Assembly (NCBI GenBank): GCA_027080775.1
Contig: JALWPV010000028.1
Coordinates: 156,364-220,363, forward strand
Length of the DNA: 64,000 nucleotides
DNA from: Acidilobaceae archaeon
GTDB lineage: Archaea; Thermoproteota; Thermoprotei_A; Sulfolobales; Acidilobaceae
Direction of reading: 5' to 3'
This document shows positions 1-8,101 of the stretch, piece after piece. The position numbers and the translations under genes were made by a program. How positions within the stretch are numbered: position 1 is the first letter of the stretch; every line of letters begins with the position of its first letter. The notes under the pieces are model-generated. The model saw only the letters and a program-made list of their open reading frames with translations, was not told the DNA's origin and made no database searches.

Positions 1-396
1 CCATACATAATAGCCGCTGCACTCATAGATGGTAAGGTGTGGCTCGACACCTTCAAGCCTGAGCGATACCTCGCCGAGGACGTGAGAAAGCTGATGAAGA
101 AGATGAGGGTTGAAGTAGACCCGGAGCACGATGCGCTATACCCAGAGGGCATAAAGAACACGATCAAGGTGAAATTCAGGGATGGTCGTGTAGTAGAGAA
201 GAGTAGTACATACCCGCCGGGCCACTTTAAGAACCCGCTTGACAGGAGGGGCGTGGAGGAGAAGTTCTGGAAGCTGGTCAAGGGCATAGTCGATGAGGAT
301 GCTGCACGGGAAGCCCTCAAGCTCGCGTGGGACTTAGAGAAGAGGGAGAGCCTCGAGCCAATACTGAGGAACCTGAGGGTTAGGGGTGAGTGGTGA
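1..396 (+). CDS. MmgE/PrpD family protein, C-terminal part (cut by window edge)
   Basis: The reading frame is open from base 1, so this is the last 131 codons of a longer gene (the family is usually about 450 residues). The tail has the MmgE/PrpD C-terminal pattern: a beta-rich segment with VKFRDGRVVEKSS, then YPPGHFKNPLDRRGVEEKF, in which YP.GH..NP....V..KF is typical. Family members include 2-methylcitrate dehydratase and cis-aconitate decarboxylase-like enzymes; the substrate here cannot be told. Acyl-CoA dehydrogenases elsewhere in the window fit short-chain acyl metabolism, but that link is inference. Confidence 0.85.
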   Translation, partial: PYIIAAALIDGKVWLDTFKPERYLAEDVRKLMKKMRVEVDPEHDALYPEGIKNTIKVKFRDGRVVEKSSTYPPGHFKNPLDRRGVEEKFWKLVKGIVDEDAAREALKLAWDLEKRESLEPILRNLRVRGEW

Positions 397-427
397 GCCG
401 CCCCGAGGTTTTTGCATTTAATAGGGT

Positions 428-1726
428 TTACCTCCTCCTCCTCCTACCACCAAGAGGCGCTGAGGAGGCCCTCGCCGCGGCGAATATGTAGCCGCCCGCT
501 ACGCCGACTATGATGCCCAGCGTTGTGAAGACTCCCACGCGAAGGGCGTAACGATCAACTATCCTCTTATACTTAGCGGCGTCATTCTTGGCTATGTTCA
601 GGTTAACGCGGCACGTGTTGAACAGCTCCTCTAACTCGCCGTTCCTGCTCTTGAGCTTGGAGTTCTCCTCGAGACACTTCTTATACGACGATTTATAGCT
701 GGCGAGGCTAGCGTTAAGCTTAGCTATGGAGGCGTTTAGCCTGGATACGGTCTTGTAGTAGTTCGACTCGTGGACGTACTCGCTTGTGAATAGCCCGGGA
801 TAAAGGGCGTATGCGAGCCTCCAGACATCGGTTGAGAGTAGGAGCGCCGGGTTAAATGGCGTCAGCGCGGCCTTGTACAATGCAGTGTATCTCTGCCCGG
901 GCTCTAGGGTGGCCAGGGCCGTGTAGGCCTCGATTGTTACTGGGCCCACCGGGTTTATCGTAGATGAATAGTAGGATATGCTATCTCCCGTTATGAAGCC
1001 TATTGTGAGGGGCGTGCTAGCGTTGCTTAGGTGCAGTATCGCGGCTCCTATGAAGGTCCCGTTGACCGGTAGCATCTGGCTTCTAACCGTCCTATTCGAA
1101 GCCCTGAGTGTGTATACGCTCGGGCTCTCGAGCGCTCCATAAGCGGCTGTGAACTCCCAGTGCCTCGCAACAGTGAGGCATGTGCCATAGTATACCTTAA
1201 TGCCCCTCCACACGCCTCCGGGCGATCTGGCGTAGAGGCTTATGGGGCTCGTGGAGGGGTTGTAGAGTGTTACATTATATGCTGCGAAGGGCGTATAGTC
1301 GGTGATCTCAATGTAAACCTCCACCTTGAGGGGTGCTATCTCCCGGGCTGTTGAGGGCGCGGGCTCGAGTCTAACTACTACCTTTCTTGAGGTGTTCTCT
1401 ACTACCACCGCCTTCCATTTGCCGGTAGCTAGTGGCGAGTACTTGCTGCTCTCGAGCGCTGATTGTGAGGTATAGAAATCTAGGTGGAAGCCTGCATTTG
1501 CGCCTCTGGTGCAGTTGAGTATGACATCGCCAAGCACGCGCTCCAACGCTATCGATGCTCCACGGGATAGGTTGATCTCTATCGTGGCGAAGTCATTACC
1601 TAAATAGAGGATGTCGCCCTGCAGGCGGGCCCACGCCCCGCTGGCGCCCGAGGCTTGAGTGTGTAGAGCCAGAAGTGGCGCTGCGAGCATGAGGGCGGCG
1701 ACTGCTATAGCGGCGGCCCTCCACAT
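428..1726 (-). CDS. Secreted, membrane-anchored coiled-coil protein of unknown function
   Basis: I do not recognise a family. From the ATG at 1726 the product is 432 residues: a signal peptide (WRAAAIAVAALMLAAPLLA), a long beta-rich outer domain with several N-x-S/T sequons, a coiled coil of about 70 residues near the C-terminus, one transmembrane helix (TTLGIIVGVAGGYIFAAA) and a basic RRRRR tail. This is the usual build of an archaeal surface protein with the bulk of the chain outside. An in-frame GTG at 1792 would add 22 residues before the signal peptide and is less likely. Its 3' end faces the preceding gene. Confidence 0.7.
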   Translation of the reverse strand: MWRAAAIAVAALMLAAPLLALHTQASGASGAWARLQGDILYLGNDFATIEINLSRGASIALERVLGDVILNCTRGANAGFHLDFYTSQSALESSKYSPLATGKWKAVVVENTSRKVVVRLEPAPSTAREIAPLKVEVYIEITDYTPFAAYNVTLYNPSTSPISLYARSPGGVWRGIKVYYGTCLTVARHWEFTAAYGALESPSVYTLRASNRTVRSQMLPVNGTFIGAAILHLSNASTPLTIGFITGDSISYYSSTINPVGPVTIEAYTALATLEPGQRYTALYKAALTPFNPALLLSTDVWRLAYALYPGLFTSEYVHESNYYKTVSRLNASIAKLNASLASYKSSYKKCLEENSKLKSRNGELEELFNTCRVNLNIAKNDAAKYKRIVDRYALRVGVFTTLGIIVGVAGGYIFAAARASSAPLGGRRRRR

Positions 1727-1809
1727 GATAATCCACGCCCTGGCTTCGGCCCGCGCATGGAGCAGAATAAATGGTGTAATGCGGGGCCTCACCCCATCGG
1801 GAGTAGTCG

Positions 1810-2250
1810 ATGAGTAGGGGCATGGCAGAGGGAGGCGACTGCGAGCGGGTCAGAGTCGAGGGCGCGGTCTTTAGTGGCAGGGGGGAGGGCGGGTTCTACG
1901 TTGGCATATACGCCAAGCAGTTCGAGAAAGTAATAGGCTATAGGCCGTACCCGGGCACTCTTAACCTGAGGATACGTGAGGGGCAGGTTGAGGCTCTGGT
2001 AGCGTGTGTCAGGAGGGCGAATCCCCTACTAGTGGAGCCTCCTAGGATAGAGGGGGCGCGGCTCGGTGGGGTCTACGTCTATAGAGCCAGGATCCATGTT
2101 GGCCTGGATTACCGAGACGTCTATGTTGTGAGGCCGGCGATAACCCACTACAAGTGGGATGTAGTTGAGGTCATATCGAACGAGTACCTTAGGGGGGAGT
2201 TCAAGTTAAAAGATGGTGACGTGGTTGAGCTAGAGGTCTACTGCTGCTAG
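1810..2250 (+). CDS. ribK: CTP-dependent riboflavin kinase (archaeal RibK, DUF120)
   Basis: Converts riboflavin to FMN using CTP, the archaeal replacement for ATP-dependent flavokinase. The 146 residues cover the whole cradle-loop barrel family. Visible motifs are the N-terminal GRGEGGFYVG segment, YRPYPGTLNLRI (the PGTLN block typical of RibK), a central region with RARIHVGLDYRDVYVVRP, and the end KLKDGDVVELEV. The ATG at 1810 is used; an ATG at 1822 is also possible. Transcribed divergently from the surface protein on its left. The next gene encodes a flavoprotein, a natural user of FMN/FAD. Confidence 0.93.
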   Translation: MSRGMAEGGDCERVRVEGAVFSGRGEGGFYVGIYAKQFEKVIGYRPYPGTLNLRIREGQVEALVACVRRANPLLVEPPRIEGARLGGVYVYRARIHVGLDYRDVYVVRPAITHYKWDVVEVISNEYLRGEFKLKDGDVVELEVYCC

Positions 2251-2254
2251 CTGG

Positions 2255-3646
2255 CTAGCGCCTACGAGGGACCTCGCCGAGCTTCCTCATTAGGAGCCTC
2301 GAGGCTATTATCAGGGCGTCCCAAACTGGGGCGACCGTTGGAGCGTAGCCTATGTCGCTTGTGAAGAGGTCCCATACAGTCGCCCCGACCGTCAGGAGTG
2401 ATGCTACAACGTTTACACGCCAGAAGACGCTGGAGTCCCTGCCTACCGCCTGGGCCCCGAGGAGCCTGCCGGAGTCCTCATCGGCTACCACCTTAAGTTT
2501 GAAACGGGTTCCGCCTGGCAGGTAGTGGGCGTTAGTCCTGGCCTCCAGGGACGCCTCGATCGCCTTGAACCCGGCCTTCTCGGCCTCGCTCTTGGAGAGG
2601 CCGGTCCTGGCGACTACTAGGTCGAATGTCTTGAATACCGAGGTTCCAACACTACCCCTGAACTCTGCCTCCCGGCCAGCCACGACCGTGCCGGCGACGT
2701 AGCCCATCTTGTTGGCTATCTGCGCGAAGGGCCTCCAGACCCTCCTCCCGGTAACTAGGTCTGTGTGCTCGGCAGCGTCGCCGACCGCGTAGACGTTCTC
2801 CACGCTCGTCTGCATGTGGGTATCCGTCCATATGGCGCCCGTCTCGCCTATGCGGGCCCCTACCCTACGTGCTAGGTCCGTGTTGGGCTCGATGCCAACG
2901 CCTACAACGAAGGCATCGCCCTCGAAGGCCCCCTTATCGGTCACGACGCGCTTGGCCTTCCCATCCCCGCCCTCGAAGCCCTTCACGGGAGCGCCTGTTA
3001 CGACCTCCACTCCATGCCTCTCCAGCTCGTCTTTTATGACCTGAGCTAGGTCGGGGTCGACGATCCTTGGTGCAACCTGGTCTAGGGCCTCGACTAGGGT
3101 AACCCTATAGCCTGCCTCCGTCAGGGTATGGGCTAACTCCAAGCCGACGTAGCCCGCCCCCACGAGTACGACGCGCGAGCCCTCTCTCAGGCCCAGAATG
3201 TAGTTCCTAAGCCTCTCGGCTATGTCGAGGTGTGATAGTGTGAAAACGTTGTTGAACTCCGTGATCTCGGGGAACAGCTTCGGGGCCTTGCTCCTGGCGC
3301 CTGTGGCGAGTATCAGGTAGTCCCACTCAAGACTCTCCTCGCGGCCACTCCTCAGGTCTCTCAGCGTCACTGTACGAGCTGACGGGTCGATGTCGGCGGC
3401 TTCGGTTTCTATCCTAACATCTATACCCCTCTTAACCTTGAACTCCTCTATGGGGTAGTAGAGGAGGTCGTTCAACCTCTTGGTGATGCATCCAACATAG
3501 TATGGTAGGCCGCAGAGGGCGAAGCTTACCCATCTAGTCCTCTCTACGACAACCACGTCGTAGTCCTTCCTAAGCCTCTTCGCTCTAGACGCGGCCGCCA
3601 TGCCAGCGGCTCCTCCGCCTATAATCACCACCCTTGTCATACTCAT
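2255..3646 (-). CDS. FAD-dependent pyridine nucleotide-disulfide oxidoreductase, CoA-disulfide reductase/NADH oxidase type
   Basis: A 463-residue flavoprotein. The N-terminal Rossmann motif VVIIGGGAAGMAAA binds FAD, the second motif VVLVGAGYVGLELA binds NAD(P)H, and NVYAVGDAAE is the FAD-ribityl motif. The single redox cysteine sits in SFALCGLPYYVG (Cys45), the signature of the CoA-disulfide reductase/NADH oxidase subgroup, in place of the CxxxxC pair of glutathione or lipoamide enzymes. A C-terminal dimerisation domain follows. Likely roles are CoA-disulfide or polysulfide reduction, or NADH oxidation by O2; the sequence cannot separate these. It converges with ribK, 4 bp apart. Confidence 0.88.
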   Translation of the reverse strand: MSMTRVVIIGGGAAGMAAASRAKRLRKDYDVVVVERTRWVSFALCGLPYYVGCITKRLNDLLYYPIEEFKVKRGIDVRIETEAADIDPSARTVTLRDLRSGREESLEWDYLILATGARSKAPKLFPEITEFNNVFTLSHLDIAERLRNYILGLREGSRVVLVGAGYVGLELAHTLTEAGYRVTLVEALDQVAPRIVDPDLAQVIKDELERHGVEVVTGAPVKGFEGGDGKAKRVVTDKGAFEGDAFVVGVGIEPNTDLARRVGARIGETGAIWTDTHMQTSVENVYAVGDAAEHTDLVTGRRVWRPFAQIANKMGYVAGTVVAGREAEFRGSVGTSVFKTFDLVVARTGLSKSEAEKAGFKAIEASLEARTNAHYLPGGTRFKLKVVADEDSGRLLGAQAVGRDSSVFWRVNVVASLLTVGATVWDLFTSDIGYAPTVAPVWDALIIASRLLMRKLGEVPRRR

Positions 3647-3742
3647 CAGCCACCCCCATTGGGGAGGTTCGGCTGAATTTAAGCCCCATACGTAGGGCCT
3701 ACTAAGCAGAGCCCTCGCCTCGGCCTCGAGTGGGGTGCCTGC

Positions 3743-4963
3743 ATGGGTATACTAGAGGCTGGCCATGCAATAGTGCATGGTAAAATAGTTGAGGGGCTCC
3801 AGCTGCCCTTCCCTAGGGACGAGTACTACGAGACAGTGATTATACCGGGATTCTCTGACGCCCACATGCACCCGCAAGTAGTGGACGCTGGCCTCGATGG
3901 AGGGAGGGTCTGGAGCAACTCATATGAGTGGATCGAGGAGAGGAGGCTCCGTGTAGACGAGGCCGGGGTCAGGAGCGACCTGGAACTCTCGGCGAGGCTT
4001 GCTAGGGCCGTGTATAAGAGGGCGCTCCTAGAGGGCGTCACCCTGGTAGCGGTGACCGGTAACGTTGAGGCCAACGTGAGGGCCTGGCTCTCGCTGAGCA
4101 TAGCGCCGCGGGCAGTCTTCCTCCCAACAATAATGAAGAGGAAGGGCTGGCCCACGCTATCCAGAGCCGAAATGCTCCTAAAGAAGCTGAGGGGGATGCT
4201 CGACGATGGCTTCGCCAGGGTAGGCGTGTTCATTCATAGTATAAGGCTCGCAGGCCCGGACCAGCTCTACCAGGCGGTCTCGCGCGCTAGGGAGCTGGGG
4301 GGCCTGGTGGGCCTCCACCTAGGCGAAGGAGTCCCGGAGGCGGCCGAGTACTTCAGGATAACTGGAGGCGTGCCCCTGGGAGTGCGGGTTGTCGCAGTCC
4401 ACTGCATCTCAGACCCTGACCCCAGGGCCTACGGCCTGCTATGCGTCTCTTGTCCAGCCACGAACCTCATACTATACCGCCGCACCAGGAGTAGCCTGAG
4501 GGGAGTGACGAGCTTCGGGAGCGACTGGCCCCTACTCATAGGCACCGTAGCCAGGCACCTACCACTCATTGCGAGGGTCTTCCCGGGCTTCCTTGACGGC
4601 ACGTTCCGGAGGGCCACGATAGGGGGCTATAGGGATTACGGGATCCCCCACGGCGGGGACCTAGTCGCGTATGATGTGCCGCCCGAGAGGATCCCGGAGA
4701 GCTTCCACGCCCCCAAGCTCGTGATGGTATCCAACAGGATAGCGGTGCATGAGGGGAGGCTCGTGGAGAGCGGTGAAAGCCTCACCGAGGTTGAGAGGAG
4801 TATACGAGCCCTAATCAGAGAGGCCATCGAGGCCCACCCGGCGCCAGGAGCCCCCCTCCGGGGGGATCCAATTGAAGAGGCCTCGAGGGCCCTCCAGGCT
4901 ATAGCGTCCTCGTGCACCCCGGGAGCAGCTCGGCGGGGATGCCGTTCTCCCGCAGGCCTCTGA
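3743..4963 (+). CDS. Amidohydrolase-family metal-dependent hydrolase (deaminase/chlorohydrolase-like)
   Basis: A 406-residue TIM-barrel hydrolase. Metal ligands appear in order: HMH in GFSDAHMHPQVVD at the end of strand 1, His in VGLHLGEGVPEA, His in VVAVHCISDPDP, and the catalytic Asp in SFGSDWPLL. This matches the cytosine/guanine deaminase and TrzN/AtzA-like branch of the superfamily; the substrate is not evident. The C-terminal tail after about residue 380 is Ser/Cys/Arg-rich and overlaps a convergent gene by 65 bp, so a late frameshift or a short natural tail are both possible. Confidence 0.83.
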   Translation: MGILEAGHAIVHGKIVEGLQLPFPRDEYYETVIIPGFSDAHMHPQVVDAGLDGGRVWSNSYEWIEERRLRVDEAGVRSDLELSARLARAVYKRALLEGVTLVAVTGNVEANVRAWLSLSIAPRAVFLPTIMKRKGWPTLSRAEMLLKKLRGMLDDGFARVGVFIHSIRLAGPDQLYQAVSRARELGGLVGLHLGEGVPEAAEYFRITGGVPLGVRVVAVHCISDPDPRAYGLLCVSCPATNLILYRRTRSSLRGVTSFGSDWPLLIGTVARHLPLIARVFPGFLDGTFRRATIGGYRDYGIPHGGDLVAYDVPPERIPESFHAPKLVMVSNRIAVHEGRLVESGESLTEVERSIRALIREAIEAHPAPGAPLRGDPIEEASRALQAIASSCTPGAARRGCRSPAGL

Positions 4964-5246
4964 GTATGAGTGAAGCCACCTCGTAGACCCCGGAGGGAGG
5001 TCCGCTTATCCTGACCAAGAGGGCTAGCACGGGCACCCCTTCCATGAGGCCCCTGGGCCTCTCCAGGCTAGCCTCTACTAGTACCTGATCCTCGCAGTAG
5101 GCTAGAATCCACGAGGAGCCCTCGCTAACCCTGCAAGGCCTCTCGTGGAGGATCCTTGATGCCTCGCGCAACGTAAGTCTGACGTCCTCCAAAGAGGGTT
5201 TCCTCACTACCTCGATGCACGTCGAGACTAGCGGGCCAGCCAGCAC
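4899..5246 (-). CDS. Conserved-looking hypothetical protein (115 aa)
   Basis: No family recognised. The product has an alternating alpha/beta pattern: a basic helix (LEDVRLTLREASRILHE), strands with WILAYCEDQVLVEASL, and a hydrophobic VPVLALLVRI strand followed by an amphipathic helix. It is probably a small soluble domain. It starts at an ATG at 5246, divergent from the rhomboid gene at 5324, and its end overlaps the amidohydrolase 3' end. The 77-bp gap to the rhomboid gene holds CTTTAAAGG, a plausible TATA-like element. Confidence 0.55.
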   Translation of the reverse strand: MLAGPLVSTCIEVVRKPSLEDVRLTLREASRILHERPCRVSEGSSWILAYCEDQVLVEASLERPRGLMEGVPVLALLVRISGPPSGVYEVASLILRGLRENGIPAELLPGCTRTL

Positions 5247-5323
5247 TCTTCACCAGCTACTATAACATGGGCTCCACGGGCCAGCTTTAAAGGAGGCCCC
5301 CGACTTGTCGCAGGCGAGGAAGC

Positions 5324-6094
5324 ATGGCGGCGATACCGCTAAGCGATGAGACCCCGACTACCGAAACGCCTGTAGTCAACCTGACACTGATACTAGTCAA
5401 TACACTCGTTTACATCATAGGGGTAACAGCGCCGGGCTTGCTACTCCCGGGGGCGCACAGCTACGACGAGGTAGTATTCAAGCTGGGCCTAGTACCAGCC
5501 CTCATTGTGGCAGGCCAGTCGCTCTACACGCTTATCACATCGATGTTCCTCCACGGGGGCCTCGTGCACCTCCTGGGCAACATGTTGTACCTCTACATAT
5601 TCGGTGACAACATAGAGAACGCCATGGGCAGGCTACGCTACCTAATCTTCTACCTGCTATCGGGCCTCGGGGCCACCATGTTCCACATAGCTAGCATAAT
5701 GTTCATGCCCTCGCGGGCTCTCGCCAACGCAGCTCTCGAGCAGGGCGTGAGCCCCTGGCTCGTCCCTGCGATCGGGGCGTCCGGGGCGATCTCAGGCGTC
5801 CTAGGCGCCTACATGGTCTACTTCCCCTACGCTGAGATAAGGGTCGTCACCCTATGGGGCTTCATACCATTCTTCCTACAGCTCCCGGCATTCGCCTACA
5901 TAGCCTTCTGGTTCATCTACCAGCTAGCCCTAGGCCTGACAACAGCCCTCACGGGTGTAACGGCTGGAGTCGCTTTCTGGGCCCACGTAGGAGGATTTCT
6001 CACAGGAATGGCGCTAGCCCCCCTAATGGTGGACAAGCGCAGGCTGGCGAGGATCTACCTAGGCTACAGGCTAAGGGGTCTCCTACCCTTCTAG
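5324..6094 (+). CDS. Rhomboid-family intramembrane serine protease
   Basis: A 256-residue polytopic protease that cleaves transmembrane helices inside the membrane. About six hydrophobic segments are visible. Diagnostic motifs: HGGLVHLLGNMLYLYIFGDN (His-rich loop and TM2), the nucleophile Ser in IGASGAISGVLGAYM (GxSG), and the catalytic His in WAHVGGFLTGMAL. Length and motif spacing fit bacterial/archaeal rhomboids without extra domains. It is the last chromosomal gene before tRNA-Leu and element 1. Target unknown. Confidence 0.93.
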   Translation: MAAIPLSDETPTTETPVVNLTLILVNTLVYIIGVTAPGLLLPGAHSYDEVVFKLGLVPALIVAGQSLYTLITSMFLHGGLVHLLGNMLYLYIFGDNIENAMGRLRYLIFYLLSGLGATMFHIASIMFMPSRALANAALEQGVSPWLVPAIGASGAISGVLGAYMVYFPYAEIRVVTLWGFIPFFLQLPAFAYIAFWFIYQLALGLTTALTGVTAGVAFWAHVGGFLTGMALAPLMVDKRRLARIYLGYRLRGLLPF

Positions 6095-6171
6095 GCGGTC
6101 ATCTCTAGAGGCCGCTGAGCCCCGGGAGGACGGAAGCCTCATAGCCCCGCGGCACCGTGGATAAGCGAGGC

Positions 6172-6259
6172 GCGGGGGTGCCCGAGCCCGGCCAAAGGGG
6201 GCGGGCTTAAGACCCGTTGGCGTAGGCCTGCGTGGGTTCAAATCCCACCCCCCGCACCA
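6172..6259 (+). tRNA. tRNA-Leu(UAA), target of element 1
   Basis: A complete class II tRNA with encoded CCA: acceptor GCGGGGG pairs with CCCCCGC, anticodon loop CTTAAGA gives anticodon UAA, a long variable arm follows (TGGCGTAGGCCTGCG region), and the T-arm is GTGGG-TTCAAAT-CCCAC. Its 3' part from 6196 is the left copy of the element 1 attachment repeat, so the element restored an intact gene on integration. No intron is visible. Confidence 0.97.
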
Positions 6260-6262
6260 TGC
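6196..6262 (+). repeat. attL of element 1 (67-bp direct repeat, left copy)
   Basis: Identical base for base to 20383-20449. It begins inside the tRNA-Leu D-arm side (AGGGGGCGGGCTTAAGACCC) and ends three bases after the CCA (ATGC). This copy is part of the intact tRNA gene. On the opposite strand the same bases are read as integrase codons (AWCGGWDLNPRRPTPTGLK). Confidence 0.96.
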
Positions 6263-6499
6263 GGCGCCTTCGGCGCCGCTCTCCTGTGTGTCGGCTAGTA
6301 GCTTCCTGACGGCGTCCTCGAGGCGCATCCTGAGGATTGTCCTGCGCTTGCCCTGGCCGAGGTACTCTTCTATTACGAGGTACTGGTATACCCGCCCCTT
6401 ACTCCTCACGGTGTGGACGTAGACGTACAAGGGTTTAGGCACCCATGTTACAGTCGAGCCGCTAGCGCCATTCAAGAGGGGTTCACCCCACAAGCCAGC

Positions 6500-6548
6500 C
6501 CATCGCCTTAAAACATGCTGCTTAAAACAGCCCATGTTTTATGCAGGT
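6500..6548 (-). promoter_or_regulatory. Repeated CTTAAAACA elements upstream of int(N)
   Basis: Two direct copies of CTTAAAACA and one inverted copy (TGTTTTATG) lie within 45 bp, upstream of the integrase start. They are AT-rich in a GC-rich region and could supply a TATA element, an operator for integrase control, or arm-type recombinase sites. The 3' end of the preceding gene overlaps this stretch. The function is inference. Confidence 0.4.
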
Positions 6549-6822
6549 TGACCGTGTTGGCGACTATCGCCTCTATGTAGAGAGCCGAGACCAGTAGCAT
6601 GGCAGCCCTAGAGTGCCCCGCGAGCAGCCACACCAGCCAGCCCGCGAGCAGCTTAGCGGCCAGGAGCAGCCAGGGGCTCCCGAGGAGCCTGGCCACTAGG
6701 GGGTTCAACTCGAGGGCCCCAGCCCTGATTGCCGCCAGCGTGGTGGCGGCGTCGAGGGCCTGGAGCAGGAGGAGCCAGGCCAGGCTAGCCCATCCTCTGC
6801 TTGATAGCCTTCCAGGCCTCAT
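6508..6822 (-). CDS. Small membrane protein, DUF5658-like
   Basis: A 104-residue protein with three hydrophobic segments. The pattern LDAATTLAAIRAGALELNPL, with an acidic residue and ELNPL after the first helix, resembles DUF5658-type archaeal membrane proteins. It starts inside the 3' end of the ATPase gene (38-bp overlap), so the two are translationally linked. Role unknown; in a virus-like element it might act in the envelope or in ATPase anchoring. Confidence 0.65.
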   Translation of the reverse strand: MRPGRLSSRGWASLAWLLLLQALDAATTLAAIRAGALELNPLVARLLGSPWLLLAAKLLAGWLVWLLAGHSRAAMLLVSALYIEAIVANTVNLHKTWAVLSSMF

Positions 6823-7552
6823 GGGCCTTCACCAGGCTGACACTCGCCCTCGAGAAGCGCTTGGCGGCCTCCATGACCTCGTTATAGACCCTGGCGTACT
6901 GGAGCCTGAGCCTCGAGTAGCGCTCGTAGAGGGGGTCCCCTGGCCTGAAGTGCCAGAAGCGTATGAGCCACTCCCTGCTGGTCTCCCAGTACCACCTCCC
7001 GTCCTGCCTCCTCTTCCTCTCGTGCAGCAGGGCCTCGGCCTGCCAGGTGCCCCGCTCCTCGTCGTAGTAGTTCTTCCACACGTTCACCCTGTACCTGTAG
7101 ATGTAGCCGTTATCGTAGATCGCCCTCGGTAGGTGCCTCTCAGTGGTCATGGTTAGGATTAGGAGCCCCGTCCAGGTCCTCATGGTCTCGATGTGTCCCA
7201 CCACAGCGACGGCTAGGGGGTCGTAGGGGTAGCGCTTGATCAGCTGCATCCAGGGGCCAGCGTCGTCCCATACTAGGAGGGGGTACTTCCGCCCGCTCGA
7301 CTGGGCGGCCTCGACCTTCTCCTCGAGCTCGAAGGGCGTGAATATCAGGTAGTCTAGGGGGTCACCCTCCTCGCCGAGGAGGGCCCTGGCGAGCTTCAGG
7401 GCTAGGGTGCTCTTCCCAGCGCCCGTCTGCCCCTCTATAAGTAAAATAAATGCGTTATCTTTCATTAAGGACTCGATGCATAGCCTCCTAGCAAGCCTTA
7501 GCTTCACATTTGAACAGGTGTGCTTACCGTTGGGTATAATGGGGTCCCCCAT
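6785..7552 (-). CDS. P-loop ATPase, possibly packaging or morphogenesis (element 1)
   Basis: A 255-residue ATPase. Walker A is IEGQTGAGKSTLALKLA near residue 40, Walker B is LLVWDDAG near residue 100, and a sensor-like strand LLILTMTTERHLP follows. The C-terminal third is basic and helical. The ATG at 7552 is chosen because GGGAGGGGG lies just upstream; the open frame further up is a shadow of the next gene. Element-encoded ATPases of this size often drive DNA packaging or pilus/virion assembly, but it is not clearly FtsK/HerA-like. It is first in a two-gene unit with the DUF5658-like protein. Confidence 0.75.
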   Translation of the reverse strand: MGDPIIPNGKHTCSNVKLRLARRLCIESLMKDNAFILLIEGQTGAGKSTLALKLARALLGEEGDPLDYLIFTPFELEEKVEAAQSSGRKYPLLVWDDAGPWMQLIKRYPYDPLAVAVVGHIETMRTWTGLLILTMTTERHLPRAIYDNGYIYRYRVNVWKNYYDEERGTWQAEALLHERKRRQDGRWYWETSREWLIRFWHFRPGDPLYERYSRLRLQYARVYNEVMEAAKRFSRASVSLVKAHEAWKAIKQRMG

Positions 7553-7566
7553 ACTATACCCCCTCC

Positions 7567-7965
7567 CTACTCTATCTCCTCCACCTCCCTGGTCTTCGTG
7601 CGCCTGAGGTTCACGGCCTGGAGGATCCTCAGGCCCTTGGCGCCCACGATTGCGAGTATCTCCTTGACGCCCTGGCGCTTCTGGCTCCGCTTCAGTATCA
7701 GGTAGTTGTCGACGAAGCTGAGCATGACGGGGTCGGGGACCATCGAGGCTATAGCCCTGAGCGCGGCTATGGCGCGTATCTCCCCGCCCCTCAGATCGCT
7801 CAGGGTCAGCTTCGCCCTGCCCTTGGGGGCCGCTAGGAGCTGTATCGCAGCCTTGTGGGCCCCCGTTATCTCGTCCTCGAATCCCTCCCACTCGAAGTCC
7901 TCCTCGAAGGCCAGGGGGTCGAGGGGGGCCTCCTCCCTCCTCCTGCGCCTAGCCAAGCGGGCCAC
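7567..7965 (-). CDS. Hypothetical protein with basic-acidic N-terminus (132 aa)
   Basis: No family recognised. The chain starts with a basic tract (MARLARRRRREE), passes an acidic stretch (FEEDFEWEGFEDE), then forms a helical domain of about 90 residues (GEIRAIAALRAIASMVPDP, then KRQGVKEILAIVGAKGLRIL). The mixed charge and lack of membrane segments suggest a soluble or DNA-associated protein. It lies 14 bp upstream of the ATPase in the same direction and its start overlaps the end of a 50-residue membrane protein, so all belong to one leftward operon. Confidence 0.7.
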   Translation of the reverse strand: MARLARRRRREEAPLDPLAFEEDFEWEGFEDEITGAHKAAIQLLAAPKGRAKLTLSDLRGGEIRAIAALRAIASMVPDPVMLSFVDNYLILKRSQKRQGVKEILAIVGAKGLRILQAVNLRRTKTREVEEIE

Positions 7966-8101
7966 CCCCGCCTATGCTCACGTGGTAGCCCAGCATGGGT
8001 AGGAGGAAGAAGATGGCCATCACGACTAGGAGGCCGCCTATCGCCATGTAGCCCACGGCCTCGCCCCTCGAGACCTTGAGGGGCCTGATCAGCTTCTCCA
8101 T
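7949..8101 (-). CDS. Single-span membrane protein of 50 residues
   Basis: Starts at an ATG at 8101 and ends 17 bp inside the next gene. The product begins MEKLIRPLKVSRGEAVGYM, then has a hydrophobic helix (IGGLLVVMAIFFLLP) and a short glycine-rich tail. It overlaps genes on both sides (8089-8101 and 7949-7965), which is the tight packing expected of a real viral operon member. Basic residues before the helix suggest the N-terminus stays in the cytoplasm. Function unknown. Confidence 0.6.
   Translation of the reverse strand: MEKLIRPLKVSRGEAVGYMAIGGLLVVMAIFFLLPMLGYHVSIGGGGPLG

Larger units (their letters stand above)
6083..6475 (-). pseudogene. Integrase N-terminal fragment, int(N), of element 1
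   Basis: This is the N-terminal part of the split SSV-type integrase. Inside the element it encodes about 71 residues, including VYVHTVRSKGRVYQYLVIEE and RMRLEDAVRKLLAD, a small basic beta-rich plus helix domain as at the N-terminus of SSV integrases. It then reads antisense through the tRNA repeat (CGGWDLNPRRPTPTG) and runs on into chromosomal sequence until a stop at 6083. TTG at 6475 has a GGGGTG ribosome site 8 nt upstream; an ATG at 6535 is the other option. After excision the frame continues into the catalytic part at 20382, giving a protein of about 391 residues. Confidence 0.85.

Noticed and set aside
7553..7891. Upstream extension of the element 1 ATPase frame
   Set aside because: It is out-of-frame reading of the 7567-7965 gene with Gly/Arg/Gln-rich shadow composition; the ATG at 7552 has a strong ribosome site.
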